DNA of 38,486 nt, from contig CAIMBE010000057.1 of the NCBI GenBank assembly GCA_903839085.1, positions 1 through 38,486 of the forward strand, read 5' to 3'. This document shows, in pieces, positions 1 through 7,642 of the stretch. How positions within the stretch are numbered: position 1 is the first letter of the stretch; each line of letters begins with the position of its first letter. The position numbers and the translations under genes were made by a program. Under the pieces are notes generated by a model. That model did no database searches. It had not been told where the DNA came from and saw only the letters and a program-made list of their open reading frames with translations. The DNA comes from an uncultured beta proteobacterium (GTDB lineage: Bacteria; Pseudomonadota; Gammaproteobacteria; Burkholderiales; Burkholderiaceae_C).

Positions 1-440
1 CGACCTATGTCGGCCAGCTGCGCTGGGCCGCGGCCGAGGCTGCGCGAGAGGGCATGGATGTGCTGATCGAGCCGATCAACACGCGTGACATGGCGCGCTT
101 CTATCTGAACCGCCAGGATCAGGCGCACCAGGTGCTGGCCGACGTCGGCGCAGCCAACCTCAAGGTGCAGATGGACTTGTACCATTGCCAGGTGGTCGAA
201 GGTGACGTGGCCATGAAGATGCGCCAGTACCTGCCGGGCGGCCGGGTCGGCCACATCCAGATCGCCGGCGTGCCGCAGCGCCACGAGCCCGATCTGGGCG
301 AGCTCAACTACCCTTACCTGTTCTCGGTGCTCGACGACCTGGGCTATGCCGGCTGGGTCGGCTGCGAGTACCGGCCGGCCCGGGGCCTGCAGAGCGGCGG
401 CACCTCGGCCGGGCTCGGCTGGCTCAAGCCCTACCTCTGA
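1..440 (+). CDS. hyi: Hydroxypyruvate isomerase, 3' part (5' end outside window)
   Basis: The reading frame is open from base 3, before the first ATG at 54, so the gene starts upstream of the window and only its C-terminal half is seen. The protein is a TIM-barrel sugar isomerase of the Hyi/OtnI group, cytosolic, interconverting hydroxypyruvate and tartronate semialdehyde (or a related 2-oxo-acid sugar) in glyoxylate/tartronate metabolism. Visible family motifs are LIEPINTRD (metal and catalytic Glu), [27 protein letters not shown], and the terminal GCEYRP with the second catalytic Glu, followed by [11 protein letters not shown], the usual C-terminus. The stop overlaps the 3' end of the convergent queG by 10 bp. 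Substrate choice between Hyi and OtnI cannot be settled from the fragment. Confidence 0.9.
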   Translation, partial: TYVGQLRWAAAEAAREGMDVLIEPINTRDMARFYLNRQDQAHQVLADVGAANLKVQMDLYHCQVVEGDVAMKMRQYLPGGRVGHIQIAGVPQRHEPDLGELNYPYLFSVLDDLGYAGWVGCEYRPARGLQSGGTSAGLGWLKPYL

Positions 441-1519
441 GCCTCGAGCGCCCAGGCGACGTGCTCGCGCACCATCTCGCCCGGGTGCTGCGCTCGTAGC
501 GCGAGCGCGCGCGCCAGCAGCGGATCGGGCGCGGCGCGCAAGGCATTGCCCAGCGCGACCGCAATATTGCGCAGCCAGCGCTCGTGGCCGATTCGCCGGA
601 TCGGGCTTCCCTCGGTAAGGCGCAGAAACTCGGCCTCGGTCCACGCAAAGAGTGTTGCCAGCTGGGCGCCCGCGAGGCCCGCGCGCGCGTCGAAATCGGC
701 CAGCGGGCTGCGCTGCGCAAACTTGTTCCAGGGGCAGACCAGCTGGCAGTCATCGCAGCCGTAGATGCGGTTGCCAATCAAAGGCCGCAGGAGCATCGGA
801 ATCGGCCCCGCATGCTCGATCGTGAGATAGGAAATGCAGCGGCGCGCATCGAGCCGGTACGGCGCCACGATGGCCTGCGTCGGGCAGGCGTCGATGCAGG
901 CGCTGCAACTGCCGCAGTGCCCGTCGAGCGGCTCCGTCGGTGGCAAGACCAGGTCGACGTAGATCTCGCCCAGAAAAAACATCGATCCGGCCGCGCGATC
1001 GAGCACCAGCGTGTGCTTGCCGCGCCAGCCCAGGCCGCTGCGCGCGGCCAGTTCGCCTTCGAGCACCGGTGCCGAGTCGGTGAAGACACGGTGCCCGAAC
1101 GGACCGAGCTCGGCCGCCATGCGCTCAGCCAGTTTTTGCAGTCGGCTTCGCATCACCTTGTGATAGTCGCGGCCGCGCGCATAGAGCGACACAACGCCCT
1201 CGGCGGGTCGTTTCAATCGATCGAGCTCGATCGCCTGCCAGCCCGCCGGCGTTGCGCCGCCGAGGTAGTCCATGCGCGCCGTGATGACGCTCACGGTACC
1301 GGGCACCAGTTCGGCGGGACGGGCACGCTTGAGACCGTGCGCCGCCATCCAGGCCATGTCGCCATGAAAGCCTTGCGCCAGCCAGGCCGATAATCCGGCT
1401 TCCGATGAAGATAAATCGACGCCCGCCACGCCAATTTGGGAGAATCCAATCTCCCGGCCCCAGGCCTGAATTCTGGCGACCCATTGATTGCTGTTGACCT
1501 GATGAATGAGCTGGCTCAC
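431..1519 (-). CDS. queG: Epoxyqueuosine reductase QueG
   Basis: QueG is a cytosolic cobalamin and iron-sulfur enzyme that reduces epoxyqueuosine to queuosine in the wobble base of tRNAs with GUN anticodons. About 362 residues, the family's normal size. Seen: the N-terminal GWGRE-like helix ([16 protein letters not shown]), the [10 protein letters not shown] and RYALGRDYHK-like ([12 protein letters not shown]) segments, [14 protein letters not shown], and two 4Fe-4S cysteine clusters ([12 protein letters not shown] and [10 protein letters not shown]). The C-terminus carries the HEAT-like [20 protein letters not shown]. The frame stays open for about 170 codons further upstream, but that stretch is antisense to tsaE and not QueG-like. 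I place the start at the GTG at 1519, just ahead of the conserved N-terminus. This overlaps the divergent tsaE start by 18 bp. Confidence 0.93.
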   Translation of the reverse strand: MSQLIHQVNSNQWVARIQAWGREIGFSQIGVAGVDLSSSEAGLSAWLAQGFHGDMAWMAAHGLKRARPAELVPGTVSVITARMDYLGGATPAGWQAIELDRLKRPAEGVVSLYARGRDYHKVMRSRLQKLAERMAAELGPFGHRVFTDSAPVLEGELAARSGLGWRGKHTLVLDRAAGSMFFLGEIYVDLVLPPTEPLDGHCGSCSACIDACPTQAIVAPYRLDARRCISYLTIEHAGPIPMLLRPLIGNRIYGCDDCQLVCPWNKFAQRSPLADFDARAGLAGAQLATLFAWTEAEFLRLTEGSPIRRIGHERWLRNIAVALGNALRAAPDPLLARALALRAQHPGEMVREHVAWALEAQR

Positions 1520-2011
1520 ACGCCGATTGTAAAAACCCTGCGCTGGCCAGATGAGGACGCGACCCAGGCGTTTGCCGCGAGGCTGGCCGCGCACCCCGCC
1601 CTGCGCAATGTCTTCATCGAACTGCGCGGTGATCTGGGCGCCGGCAAGACGACCCTGGTGCGTCACCTGCTGCGCGCCCTGGGCGTCACGGGGCGCGTCA
1701 AGAGCCCCACCTACGCCGTGGTCGAGCCGTATGAACTGCCCGGCGCACAAGGCCGGGACGAGCCGCTGAATATCTGGCACTTCGACTTCTACCGCTTTCA
1801 GGACCCGCGCGAGTCGGACGATGCGGGCTTTCGCGACATTTTTGCCAGCCCGGGCCTGAAGTTGGCTGAATGGCCGGACAAGGCGGCCGGCTTCATTCCG
1901 CCGGCCGATCTGGTCATTCAGCTCGAAGTCCTGCAGGACGAATCCAGGCAGGTGCGCCTGCGCGCGCAAACGCACAGCGGCCGCGACCTGCTGCAGGCGG
2001 TCGGTCCATGA
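1502..2011 (+). CDS. tsaE: tRNA threonylcarbamoyladenosine biosynthesis ATPase TsaE
   Basis: TsaE is the P-loop ATPase that drives the TsaB-TsaD complex in making t6A37 on ANN-decoding tRNAs. The 169-residue protein has the Walker A loop GDLGAGKTT at residues 43-51, then KSPTYAVVEPY, the acidic IWHFDFYRFQDPRE segment and LAEWPDKA, all typical of the family. The ATG at 1502 is chosen over an in-frame ATG at 1436 because the upstream codons lie inside queG and are not conserved. The stop overlaps the start of the amidase gene (ATGA), so the two are probably co-translated, an arrangement usual for tsaE-amiC in proteobacteria. Confidence 0.95.
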   Translation: MNELAHTPIVKTLRWPDEDATQAFAARLAAHPALRNVFIELRGDLGAGKTTLVRHLLRALGVTGRVKSPTYAVVEPYELPGAQGRDEPLNIWHFDFYRFQDPRESDDAGFRDIFASPGLKLAEWPDKAAGFIPPADLVIQLEVLQDESRQVRLRAQTHSGRDLLQAVGP

Positions 2012-3336
2012 GGCGGCGCAGCCTGCTGCAGTCGGGCACACTGGTGCTCCTGCTGGCGGCGCGCCACCTGGCGCACGGCGCGACCATCCTCGCGGTGCGC
2101 GTGTGGCCGGCGCCCGACTATTCGCGCGTGACGATCGAGTCCGACACCGAGCTCAGGATCAAGCAGTTCTTTGTCCCCAGCCCCCCGCGCCTGGCGGTCG
2201 ATATCGAGGGCATTGAACTCAACCCGGCCCTCAAAGCGCTGGTGGCCAAGGTGCAGGCCGACGATCCGACCATTGCCGGCATTCGCGTCGGACAGAGTGC
2301 CCCGGGCGTGGTGCGACTGGTGCTCGACCTGAAGCAGCCCGTCACGCCGCAGGTGTTCACCCTGGGCCCGGTGGCCGCCTACCAGCATCGACTGGTGTTT
2401 GACCTGTATCCGACGCAACTGGCGGACCCGCTCGAAGCGCTGATTGCCGAGCGCCTCAAGGAGAGTTCCGCCGCGCCCTCTGCCCCACCCGCCGCCACAC
2501 CTTCCGCACCCGACCCGCTCGGCGACCTGATCGCCAGGCAGAGCCAGAGGCCGGCCTCCGCGCCGGCGCCGCCTGAAACCAGACCCAGAGCCCAAGCTCC
2601 GGTCGCCACCGACCGGCTGATCATCATTGCGCTGGATCCCGGCCATGGCGGCGAAGACCCCGGCGCCATTGGCCCCGGCGGCACGCGCGAAAAGGATGTG
2701 GTGCTGCGCCTGGCGCACCGGTTGCGCGATCGCATCAACGCCAGCCCGATCAACGGCAATGCGATCCGCGCCTACCTGACACGCGACGCCGATTTTTTCG
2801 TGCCCCTGCACGTGCGCGTGCAAAAGGCCAGGCATGTGCAGGCCGATCTGTTCGTGAGCATCCATGCCGACGCCTTCTTCACGCCGCGCCCGCAGGGCGC
2901 CAGCGTCTTTGCGCTCAGTCAGGGCGGTGCCTCGAGCACCGCAGCACGCTGGATGGCAGAGCGCGAAAACAAGGCCGATCTGATCGGCGGCCTGAACGTC
3001 AAGACCAGGGACCCCCAGGTCAAGCGCGCGCTGTTCGACATGAGCACCACGGCGCAGATCAACGACAGCCTGAAGCTCGGCGCCTCGATGCTCGGCGAAA
3101 TCGGGCGCGTCGGCAAATTGCACAAGCCCAGGGTTGAGCAGGCCGGCTTTGCCGTGCTCAAGGCGCCCGATATACCAAGTGTTCTGGTCGAGGCCGCATT
3201 CATCAGCAACCCCGAGGAAGAGGCCAAGCTCAACAGCGACGACTACCAGGAGCAGCTCGCCAGCGCGCTGATGCGCGGCATCGAGGCCTACTTTTCAAAA
3301 AATCCGCCGCTGGCGCGCAACCGCACCGTGAGCTGA
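2008..3336 (+). CDS. amiC: N-acetylmuramoyl-L-alanine amidase, AmiC-type
   Basis: A periplasmic zinc amidase that cleaves the stem peptide from MurNAc during daughter-cell separation. The 442 residues comprise an N-terminal export signal (RRR then a hydrophobic stretch ending near AHGA), an AMIN domain that binds peptidoglycan (about residues 30-140), a Pro/Ala-rich linker (about 150-200) and an Amidase_3 catalytic domain. Likely zinc or catalytic residues are His213 (LDPGHGG), Glu228 (TREKDV), His286 (SIHADA) and Glu395 (LVEAAFISN). The RRR-SLLQSG leader could be a Tat-type signal, as in E. coli AmiA and AmiC, though a canonical SRRxFLK is not present. Start at the ATG overlapping the tsaE stop. 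Confidence 0.93.
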   Translation: MRRRSLLQSGTLVLLLAARHLAHGATILAVRVWPAPDYSRVTIESDTELRIKQFFVPSPPRLAVDIEGIELNPALKALVAKVQADDPTIAGIRVGQSAPGVVRLVLDLKQPVTPQVFTLGPVAAYQHRLVFDLYPTQLADPLEALIAERLKESSAAPSAPPAATPSAPDPLGDLIARQSQRPASAPAPPETRPRAQAPVATDRLIIIALDPGHGGEDPGAIGPGGTREKDVVLRLAHRLRDRINASPINGNAIRAYLTRDADFFVPLHVRVQKARHVQADLFVSIHADAFFTPRPQGASVFALSQGGASSTAARWMAERENKADLIGGLNVKTRDPQVKRALFDMSTTAQINDSLKLGASMLGEIGRVGKLHKPRVEQAGFAVLKAPDIPSVLVEAAFISNPEEEAKLNSDDYQEQLASALMRGIEAYFSKNPPLARNRTVS

Positions 3337-3347
3337 GGCGGCCGCTG

Positions 3348-3986
3348 TCACGACGCGCGACGCGACTTCCAGGCGCCCAACAGAATCACGAAACCCGGCA
3401 GCAGGATCATGGCCCAGATGATCTTTTCCAGGTGTTCTTTCACAAACGGAAAGTTGCCGAAAAAATAGCCGACCGTGATGATGCCAACCACCCACAGGGC
3501 GCCGCCGCTGACATCAAACAGCGTGAAGCGGGTGCGGGTCATGCGCGCGACCCCGGCGACAAAGGGCGCGAAGGTGCGCAGGAACGGCATGAAGCGCGCC
3601 GCCACCAGGGTAATGCCGCCGTAGCGTTCGTAAAAATCGTGCGCCCGGTCAAAGGCGCGCTTGTTGAAGAACCTCGAGTCCTCCCACTGGAAGACGCGCG
3701 GCCCGAAATAGCGGCCCAGCGCGTAATTGGACTGGTTTCCCAGCACCGCCGCGGCCAGCAGCAGGCCGACCGAAAGCGGATAACTCATCAGTCCGATGCC
3801 GCACATGGCCCCGACCACGAACAGCAGCGAGTCGCCCGGCAGGAACGGCATCACGACGACGCCGGTCTCGACAAAAATCACCAGAAAAAGCAGCGCATAG
3901 ACCCACATGCCGTGGTCGCGCACAAAGGCTTCCAGGTACCTGTCCACGTGCAGGACAAAGTCCAGGAGAAAGATCGGTATTTCCAT
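3348..3986 (-). CDS. DedA family inner-membrane protein
   Basis: A polytopic inner-membrane protein of the DedA/SNARE-associated family, whose members act in envelope homeostasis and are proposed lipid (undecaprenyl phosphate or phospholipid) transporters. The 212-residue protein has the conserved ETGVVVMPFLPGDSLLF segment with its acidic residue and PGDS, the amphipathic re-entrant region, and the FMPFLRTFAPFVAGVARM arginine motif, with hydrophobic helices before and after. Start at the ATG at 3986, which opens on the typical MEIPIFLLDFVLHVDRYL. It is divergent from mutL with only 19 bp between starts and convergent with the amidase gene. Exact substrate unknown. Confidence 0.9.
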   Translation of the reverse strand: MEIPIFLLDFVLHVDRYLEAFVRDHGMWVYALLFLVIFVETGVVVMPFLPGDSLLFVVGAMCGIGLMSYPLSVGLLLAAAVLGNQSNYALGRYFGPRVFQWEDSRFFNKRAFDRAHDFYERYGGITLVAARFMPFLRTFAPFVAGVARMTRTRFTLFDVSGGALWVVGIITVGYFFGNFPFVKEHLEKIIWAMILLPGFVILLGAWKSRRAS

Positions 3987-4005
3987 AGGGCTTGATAATA
4001 GCCGC

Positions 4006-5841
4006 GTGAACGCTCTCCCCTCCTCCAGCCCGCGCCGTCCGATCCGGGAACTGCCGGGCGAACTGATCAGCCAGATCGCCGCCGGCGAGGTGGTGGAGCG
4101 CCCGGCGTCGGTGGTGCGCGAACTGCTTGACAACGCGCTCGACGCCGGCTCAAGCCAGATCACGGTGCGCCTGCTGGCCGGCGGCGTGCGGCTGATCGCG
4201 GTCGAAGACGATGGCAACGGCATCCTGCGCGAAGAGTTGCCGATGGCGTTCAAGCGCCACGCCACCAGCAAGATCAGCAGCCTGCTTGAGCTCGAAACCG
4301 TCGCCACCATGGGTTTTCGCGGCGAGGCCCTGGCCGCCATCAATTCCATCGCGGACTGCGCCATCCTGTCCAGGGCGCAGGGGCAGTCGAGCGCCTACTG
4401 CCTGGACGGGCGCAGCGGCGAACTCAGGCCGGTGGCGCGCAGCGCCGGCACCACGGTGGAAGTGAAAGAGTTGTTCTTCAGCACGCCGGCGCGCCGAAAA
4501 TTCCTCAAGACCGACGCCACTGAACTGGCGCATTGCGTTGAAGCGGTGCGACGCCATGCCCTGGCCCGCGCCGACGTGGCCTTTGCCATCTGGGCCGAAG
4601 GCAAGCTCATCGAGCAATGGCACCGCCGCGATGGCGCCGATGCCCTGGAACGGCGCCTTGCCGACGTGCTGGGCCATGATTTCATCGCGCACTCGGTGCC
4701 GGTCGACTACCGCGCTGGCGCCAGCCAGCATCAGGCCGGCGCCGCGCCCGTGCGGGTCTGGGGCCGGGTCGGCACGCCGCAGGCGGCGCGGGCGCGAGCC
4801 GACCAGCAGTTCTGCTACGTCAATGGCCGCTTCGTGCGAGACAAAGTGCTGTCGCATGCCGCCCGCAGCGCCTTCGAGGACGTCCTGCATGGCCAGCGCC
4901 AACCGGTCTACGCCCTGCATATCGAGGTCGACCCCGGCCGCGTCGACGTCAACGTGCATCCGACCAAGATCGAAGTGCGCTTTCGTGACAGTCGCGAGAT
5001 CCACCAGGCACTGCGCCACGCCCTGGAAGACGCGCTCGCCGCACCGCGCGTCGGCCAGGCCACCGACACGCTCGCAGTGGCACCGATGTCCGCGCCAGAG
5101 CAAAGCGCCTCACCGATCTACGCGACGCAGCCCGGCATCCACTTTCATGCGGGCGACGGCCACCGGGTGAGCGACCTCGGGCTGCTCTGGAACACCGAGT
5201 CAAGCGCCACCGCGCAGCCCGGGCCGCTCGAAGTGGCGCCCGGCACCTGGCCGCTGGGCCGCGCCCTGGCGCAGCTGCAGGGCGTCTATATCCTGGCGGA
5301 GAACGCGCACGGCCTGATTGTGGTGGACATGCATGCGGCGCACGAACGCATCGTCTACGAACGCCTCAAGGCCCAGTTTGCGGGCAACCCGGCGCGTCCC
5401 CGACTGGCCAGCCAGCCGCTGCTGATTCCCGCCACATTTGCGGCCACGCCGCTTGAGGTGGCAAGCGCCGAGACCCATGGCGAGACCCTGCATGCGCTGG
5501 GGCTGGAGATCACCCCCTTTTCGGCCAGAACCCTGGCGGTGCGAGCGGTACCGGCATTGCTTGCGCGCGCCGAGGCCACTGAACTGGCGCGCGCCGTGCT
5601 GGCCGAATTGAACCAGCATGGCGCCAGCAGCGCGATGCAGCGGGCACAGGATGAACTGCTGGCGAGCATGGCCTGTCACGGTGCCGTGCGCGCCAATCGC
5701 CGTCTCAACATCGACGAGATGAACGCCTTGCTGCGCCAGATGGAGGCCACCGAGCGCTCCGACCAGTGCAACCATGGCCGTCCGACCTGGCGCCAGATCA
5801 GCCTGCGCGACCTCGATGCGCTGTTTTTGCGCGGACGCTGA
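4006..5841 (+). CDS. mutL: DNA mismatch repair protein MutL (endonuclease type)
   Basis: MutL couples mismatch recognition by MutS to strand incision. The 611-residue protein has the GHKL ATPase domain (ELLDNALDAG, VEDDGNGI, KRHATSKI, GFRGEALAAI), a central transducer domain with NGRFVRDK and VNVHPTKIEVRF, a linker at about residues 345-405, and a C-terminal dimerisation domain. That domain shows DMHAAHERIVYE at residues 441-452, a version of the DQHA(X)2E(X)4E metal-binding endonuclease motif with Met for Gln as in Neisseria. It also has ACHGAVRA and CNHGRPT (Cys588). It is therefore expected to nick DNA itself rather than rely on MutH. The GTG at 4006 is chosen because the upstream frame runs antisense through the DedA gene and starts at no conserved site. 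Confidence 0.95.
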   Translation: MNALPSSSPRRPIRELPGELISQIAAGEVVERPASVVRELLDNALDAGSSQITVRLLAGGVRLIAVEDDGNGILREELPMAFKRHATSKISSLLELETVATMGFRGEALAAINSIADCAILSRAQGQSSAYCLDGRSGELRPVARSAGTTVEVKELFFSTPARRKFLKTDATELAHCVEAVRRHALARADVAFAIWAEGKLIEQWHRRDGADALERRLADVLGHDFIAHSVPVDYRAGASQHQAGAAPVRVWGRVGTPQAARARADQQFCYVNGRFVRDKVLSHAARSAFEDVLHGQRQPVYALHIEVDPGRVDVNVHPTKIEVRFRDSREIHQALRHALEDALAAPRVGQATDTLAVAPMSAPEQSASPIYATQPGIHFHAGDGHRVSDLGLLWNTESSATAQPGPLEVAPGTWPLGRALAQLQGVYILAENAHGLIVVDMHAAHERIVYERLKAQFAGNPARPRLASQPLLIPATFAATPLEVASAETHGETLHALGLEITPFSARTLAVRAVPALLARAEATELARAVLAELNQHGASSAMQRAQDELLASMACHGAVRANRRLNIDEMNALLRQMEATERSDQCNHGRPTWRQISLRDLDALFLRGR

Positions 5842-5855
5842 TTTGTTGCTAGACT
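5827..5855 (+). promoter_or_regulatory. Predicted sigma-70 promoter of tRNA-Ala
   Basis: A -35-like TTGCGC (5827-5832) lies 17 bp before a -10-like TAGACT (5850-5855), which is preceded by TGC, giving an extended -10. The expected transcription start is about 5862, five bases before the mature tRNA. The -35 sits inside the last codons of mutL. Prediction from spacing and position only. Confidence 0.5.
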
Positions 5856-5866
5856 GTAGCCATGGC

Positions 5867-5942
5867 GGGGGGGTAGCTCAGCTGGGAGAGCGCTGCGTTC
5901 GCAATGCAGAGGTCGTGAGTTCGATCCTCATCCTCTCCACCA
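5867..5942 (+). tRNA. tRNA-Ala (anticodon CGC)
   Basis: A 76-nt cloverleaf can be folded by hand. The acceptor stem is GGGGGGG/CCTCTCC, the D stem GCTC/GAGC, the anticodon stem CTGCG/TGCAG with loop TTCGCAA (anticodon CGC at 5900-5902, reading GCG), a 5-nt variable loop, and the T stem GTGAG/CTCAT with loop TTCGATC. The discriminator is A and the CCA end is encoded (5940-5942). The acceptor pair 3-70 is G-U, the alanine identity element, which agrees with the anticodon. It stands alone, with its own promoter and terminator, directly after mutL. The DNA behind it changes character, so it is a candidate integration site. Confidence 0.97.
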
Positions 5943-5961
5943 CCATTACCCAATGAAATCA

Positions 5962-5992
5962 AGCACTTGGCGGAAACGCCAGGTGCTTTTTT
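5962..5992 (+). terminator. Rho-independent terminator after tRNA-Ala
   Basis: An 11-bp stem (AGCACTTGGCG against CGCCAGGTGCT, one G-U pair) with a GAAA tetraloop is followed by a run of six T. It lies 20 bp after the tRNA CCA end. Confidence 0.92.
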
Positions 5993-5999
5993 CTTGCTG

Positions 6000-6018
6000 G
6001 TGTCCTAGAAGTGTCCTA
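6000..6018 (+). repeat. Paired GTGTCCTA direct repeat behind tRNA-Ala
   Basis: GTGTCCTA occurs at 6000-6007 and again at 6011-6018, one helical turn apart (11 bp), just after the tRNA terminator. Short spaced direct repeats of this kind can be integrase arm sites next to a tRNA attachment site. No integrase gene and no second copy of the tRNA 3' end were found in the window, so the role is open. Confidence 0.4.
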
Positions 6019-6115
6019 AACCCTCCTTGGCGACTTGATTTCTCGCACCACCAATGATGAAGTCAAAATGGGAGAATATTTGCCTGCAAGGTTTTTCCAT
6101 TGAAGGGGTCCCCAA

Positions 6116-6811
6116 GTGAAGTCAGTCCTGATCACGGGTGCAAACAGGGGCATTGGCCTTGAGCATGTGCGCTCATTCGCAGCCAAAGGAATCCAGGTAT
6201 TCGCTACGGCACGTTCTCCAAGCCAAGCCGACGAACTCAATGCGCTTGCCGCCTCCTGCGCCGGACAGATCACAGTGCTTCAGTATGAGGCTCTCGATCC
6301 CGATTCGCCCACACAGCTAAAGACCGCGCTGGGCGACACGCCACTTGATCTTCTGCTTGCGAATGCGGGAGCAGGCAGCGGGACGCGTGAATCGTTCGGC
6401 GACGTCGATGTGGACGACGTAGTTCAACTGATCCGTATCAACGCGGTGGCCCCATTGAAACTGGCCGAGGCGCTGGCCGGGAACATTGCACGATCCGAGC
6501 GCAAGTTGATCGCATTTCAATCAAGTCAGCTGGGTTCAATCGGCAACAACACCTCAGGTGGCCGGTACGGTTACCGTATCTCAAAGGCAGCGCTGAACAT
6601 GGTTGCAAAGGGCGTGTCGAGCGATCTTGGATCACGCGGCGTGATCGTGGTTGCCCTGCACCCGGGATGGGTCAAGACGCGCATGGGCGGCGCAGGCGCA
6701 CCCGTGTCCGTTGAACAGTGCATAGAAGGTCAACATCGACTGTTCGACAAGCTGACGATGGCAGACAGCGGACGCTTCTTCAACTACGATGGAACGCAAT
6801 TGCCATGGTGA
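6116..6811 (+). CDS. Short-chain dehydrogenase/reductase (C-factor-like SDR)
   Basis: A cytosolic NAD(P)-dependent oxidoreductase with a Rossmann fold, 231 residues. The cofactor loop TGANRGIG is at residues 7-14, LANAGA at 81-86, the catalytic Ser near 136-137, and Tyr153/Lys157 in YGYRISK, followed by VVALHPGWVKTRMGG. This layout matches the small SDRs related to myxobacterial C-factor (CsgA). The substrate cannot be inferred. The start is a GTG at 6116 with GAAGGGG about 8 bp upstream. An in-frame ATG at 6068 is cut off by a stop. Base composition is lower in G+C than in the mutL region. A small lipoprotein gene follows after 7 bp. Confidence 0.88.
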   Translation: MKSVLITGANRGIGLEHVRSFAAKGIQVFATARSPSQADELNALAASCAGQITVLQYEALDPDSPTQLKTALGDTPLDLLLANAGAGSGTRESFGDVDVDDVVQLIRINAVAPLKLAEALAGNIARSERKLIAFQSSQLGSIGNNTSGGRYGYRISKAALNMVAKGVSSDLGSRGVIVVALHPGWVKTRMGGAGAPVSVEQCIEGQHRLFDKLTMADSGRFFNYDGTQLPW

Positions 6812-6818
6812 TCCGAGC

Positions 6819-7211
6819 ATGAAGATTGCATTGTCCCTTGTTCTGCTGGTCATAGCCGCTGGTTGCGGAGGGGGCGATGACAACCGCGCTTATCAGCAAG
6901 CCGTTGACGCAGCCGTCGCTAAGGAGGCAGAAGCAAGGCTGCTTGCCGTGGACACGCCATGCGATCAGGCATCCCGATGCGGCACAGTGTCATTCACTGA
7001 CCCAAGGAATCAATGTGCCTTGCCTGTCTACAAGCCCTACTCGCTGCTATCACCTACTGCGGCAGCCGCAAAGGCCGCATCGGATCAGCAGTTGGAATTG
7101 GCGGCAGCGGCGCGGAAGCTTTCACCACAACCCTTGTTTGCCTGTCCGGCATTGTTCGTTATGCCACCCGTTTTGGCCTGTGTCGCCTCAAAGTGCGTGG
7201 CGCTCCCCTAG
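6819..7211 (+). CDS. Small putative lipoprotein
   Basis: The 130-residue product begins MKIALSLVLLVIAAGCGGG, a short charged N-terminus, a hydrophobic core and a lipobox-like AAGC, so it is probably exported and lipidated. The rest is Ala-rich with scattered cysteines (CDQASRC, CAL, FACPALF, LACVASKC) that could form disulfides in the periplasm. I do not recognise a family. It lies 7 bp after the SDR gene on the same strand and may be co-transcribed with it. The ATG at 6819 is preferred over an in-frame upstream ATG at 6789 because it begins exactly at the signal peptide. Confidence 0.7.
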   Translation: MKIALSLVLLVIAAGCGGGDDNRAYQQAVDAAVAKEAEARLLAVDTPCDQASRCGTVSFTDPRNQCALPVYKPYSLLSPTAAAAKAASDQQLELAAAARKLSPQPLFACPALFVMPPVLACVASKCVALP

Positions 7212-7642
7212 CGCCCATGCTGGGCATGGTGACGCCATGGGCGGATTGGCTGATGGCATCGGCACCAGAATGCCGCATCGGTACCCAGCCAGGCGTCATG
7301 GTCTTCTCGTTTGACTGTCAATCGGGGGCCACAACAGCCTGGTAATGTCAAGATTAGGCTGGAGGCGAAACGAGCCTGATGCAGCCATCAGGAACGCCAA
7401 AAATTGTCCTGAAAGAATTTCCATGCCCACAAAATCCAGTTTGATCGAGGAAATCGCATCACACGCGCATGGACAACACGGGGACAACTCTTGACCAGGC
7501 AACTACATCGTGGTTTGGAAGCGAGTTGGGGGTGCCTGGAAGATTCACCGCGACATGGTCAGCACGAACTTGCCAAGGCCATCTTGGGTTCATACTCAGT
7601 TGACCCTGCCCAACCCTCGTTGACCTATTTGCGGCATCATCT
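7212..7642. other. Gene-poor stretch with a degraded coding remnant
   Basis: About 430 bp between the small lipoprotein gene and the stop of the convergent CAP-domain gene. No intact gene is convincing here. The only coding-like signal is the C-terminal fragment listed separately at 7495-7623. No terminator or other RNA structure was recognised. Confidence 0.5.
7495..7623 (+). pseudogene. Remnant of a SnoaL/DUF4440-like (NTF2-fold) gene, C-terminal fragment
   Basis: Reading from 7495 gives PGNYIVVWKRVGGAWKIHRD and then MVSTNLP before an unrelated tail and a TGA at 7621. The YxVVWKRxGGxWKIHRD pattern is the characteristic last two strands of SnoaL-like/DUF4440 NTF2-fold proteins. There is no usable start. 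In the same frame an ATG at 7423 opens a 23-codon stretch that ends in a TGA at 7492, immediately before the conserved part. The domain's N-terminal two thirds are missing. I read it as a decayed gene. The alternative, a short gene with readthrough, is unlikely. Confidence 0.65.

Noticed and set aside
1520-2041. N-terminal 174-codon extension of the queG frame
   Set aside because: It is antisense to tsaE and not QueG-like; long open antisense frames are common at this G+C.
1918-3123. 401-codon minus-strand frame opposite the amidase gene
   Set aside because: No family motif, no ribosome site, and the plus-strand amidase is certain.
6789-6818. Upstream ATG for the small lipoprotein
   Set aside because: It would put 10 residues before a well-formed lipoprotein signal.
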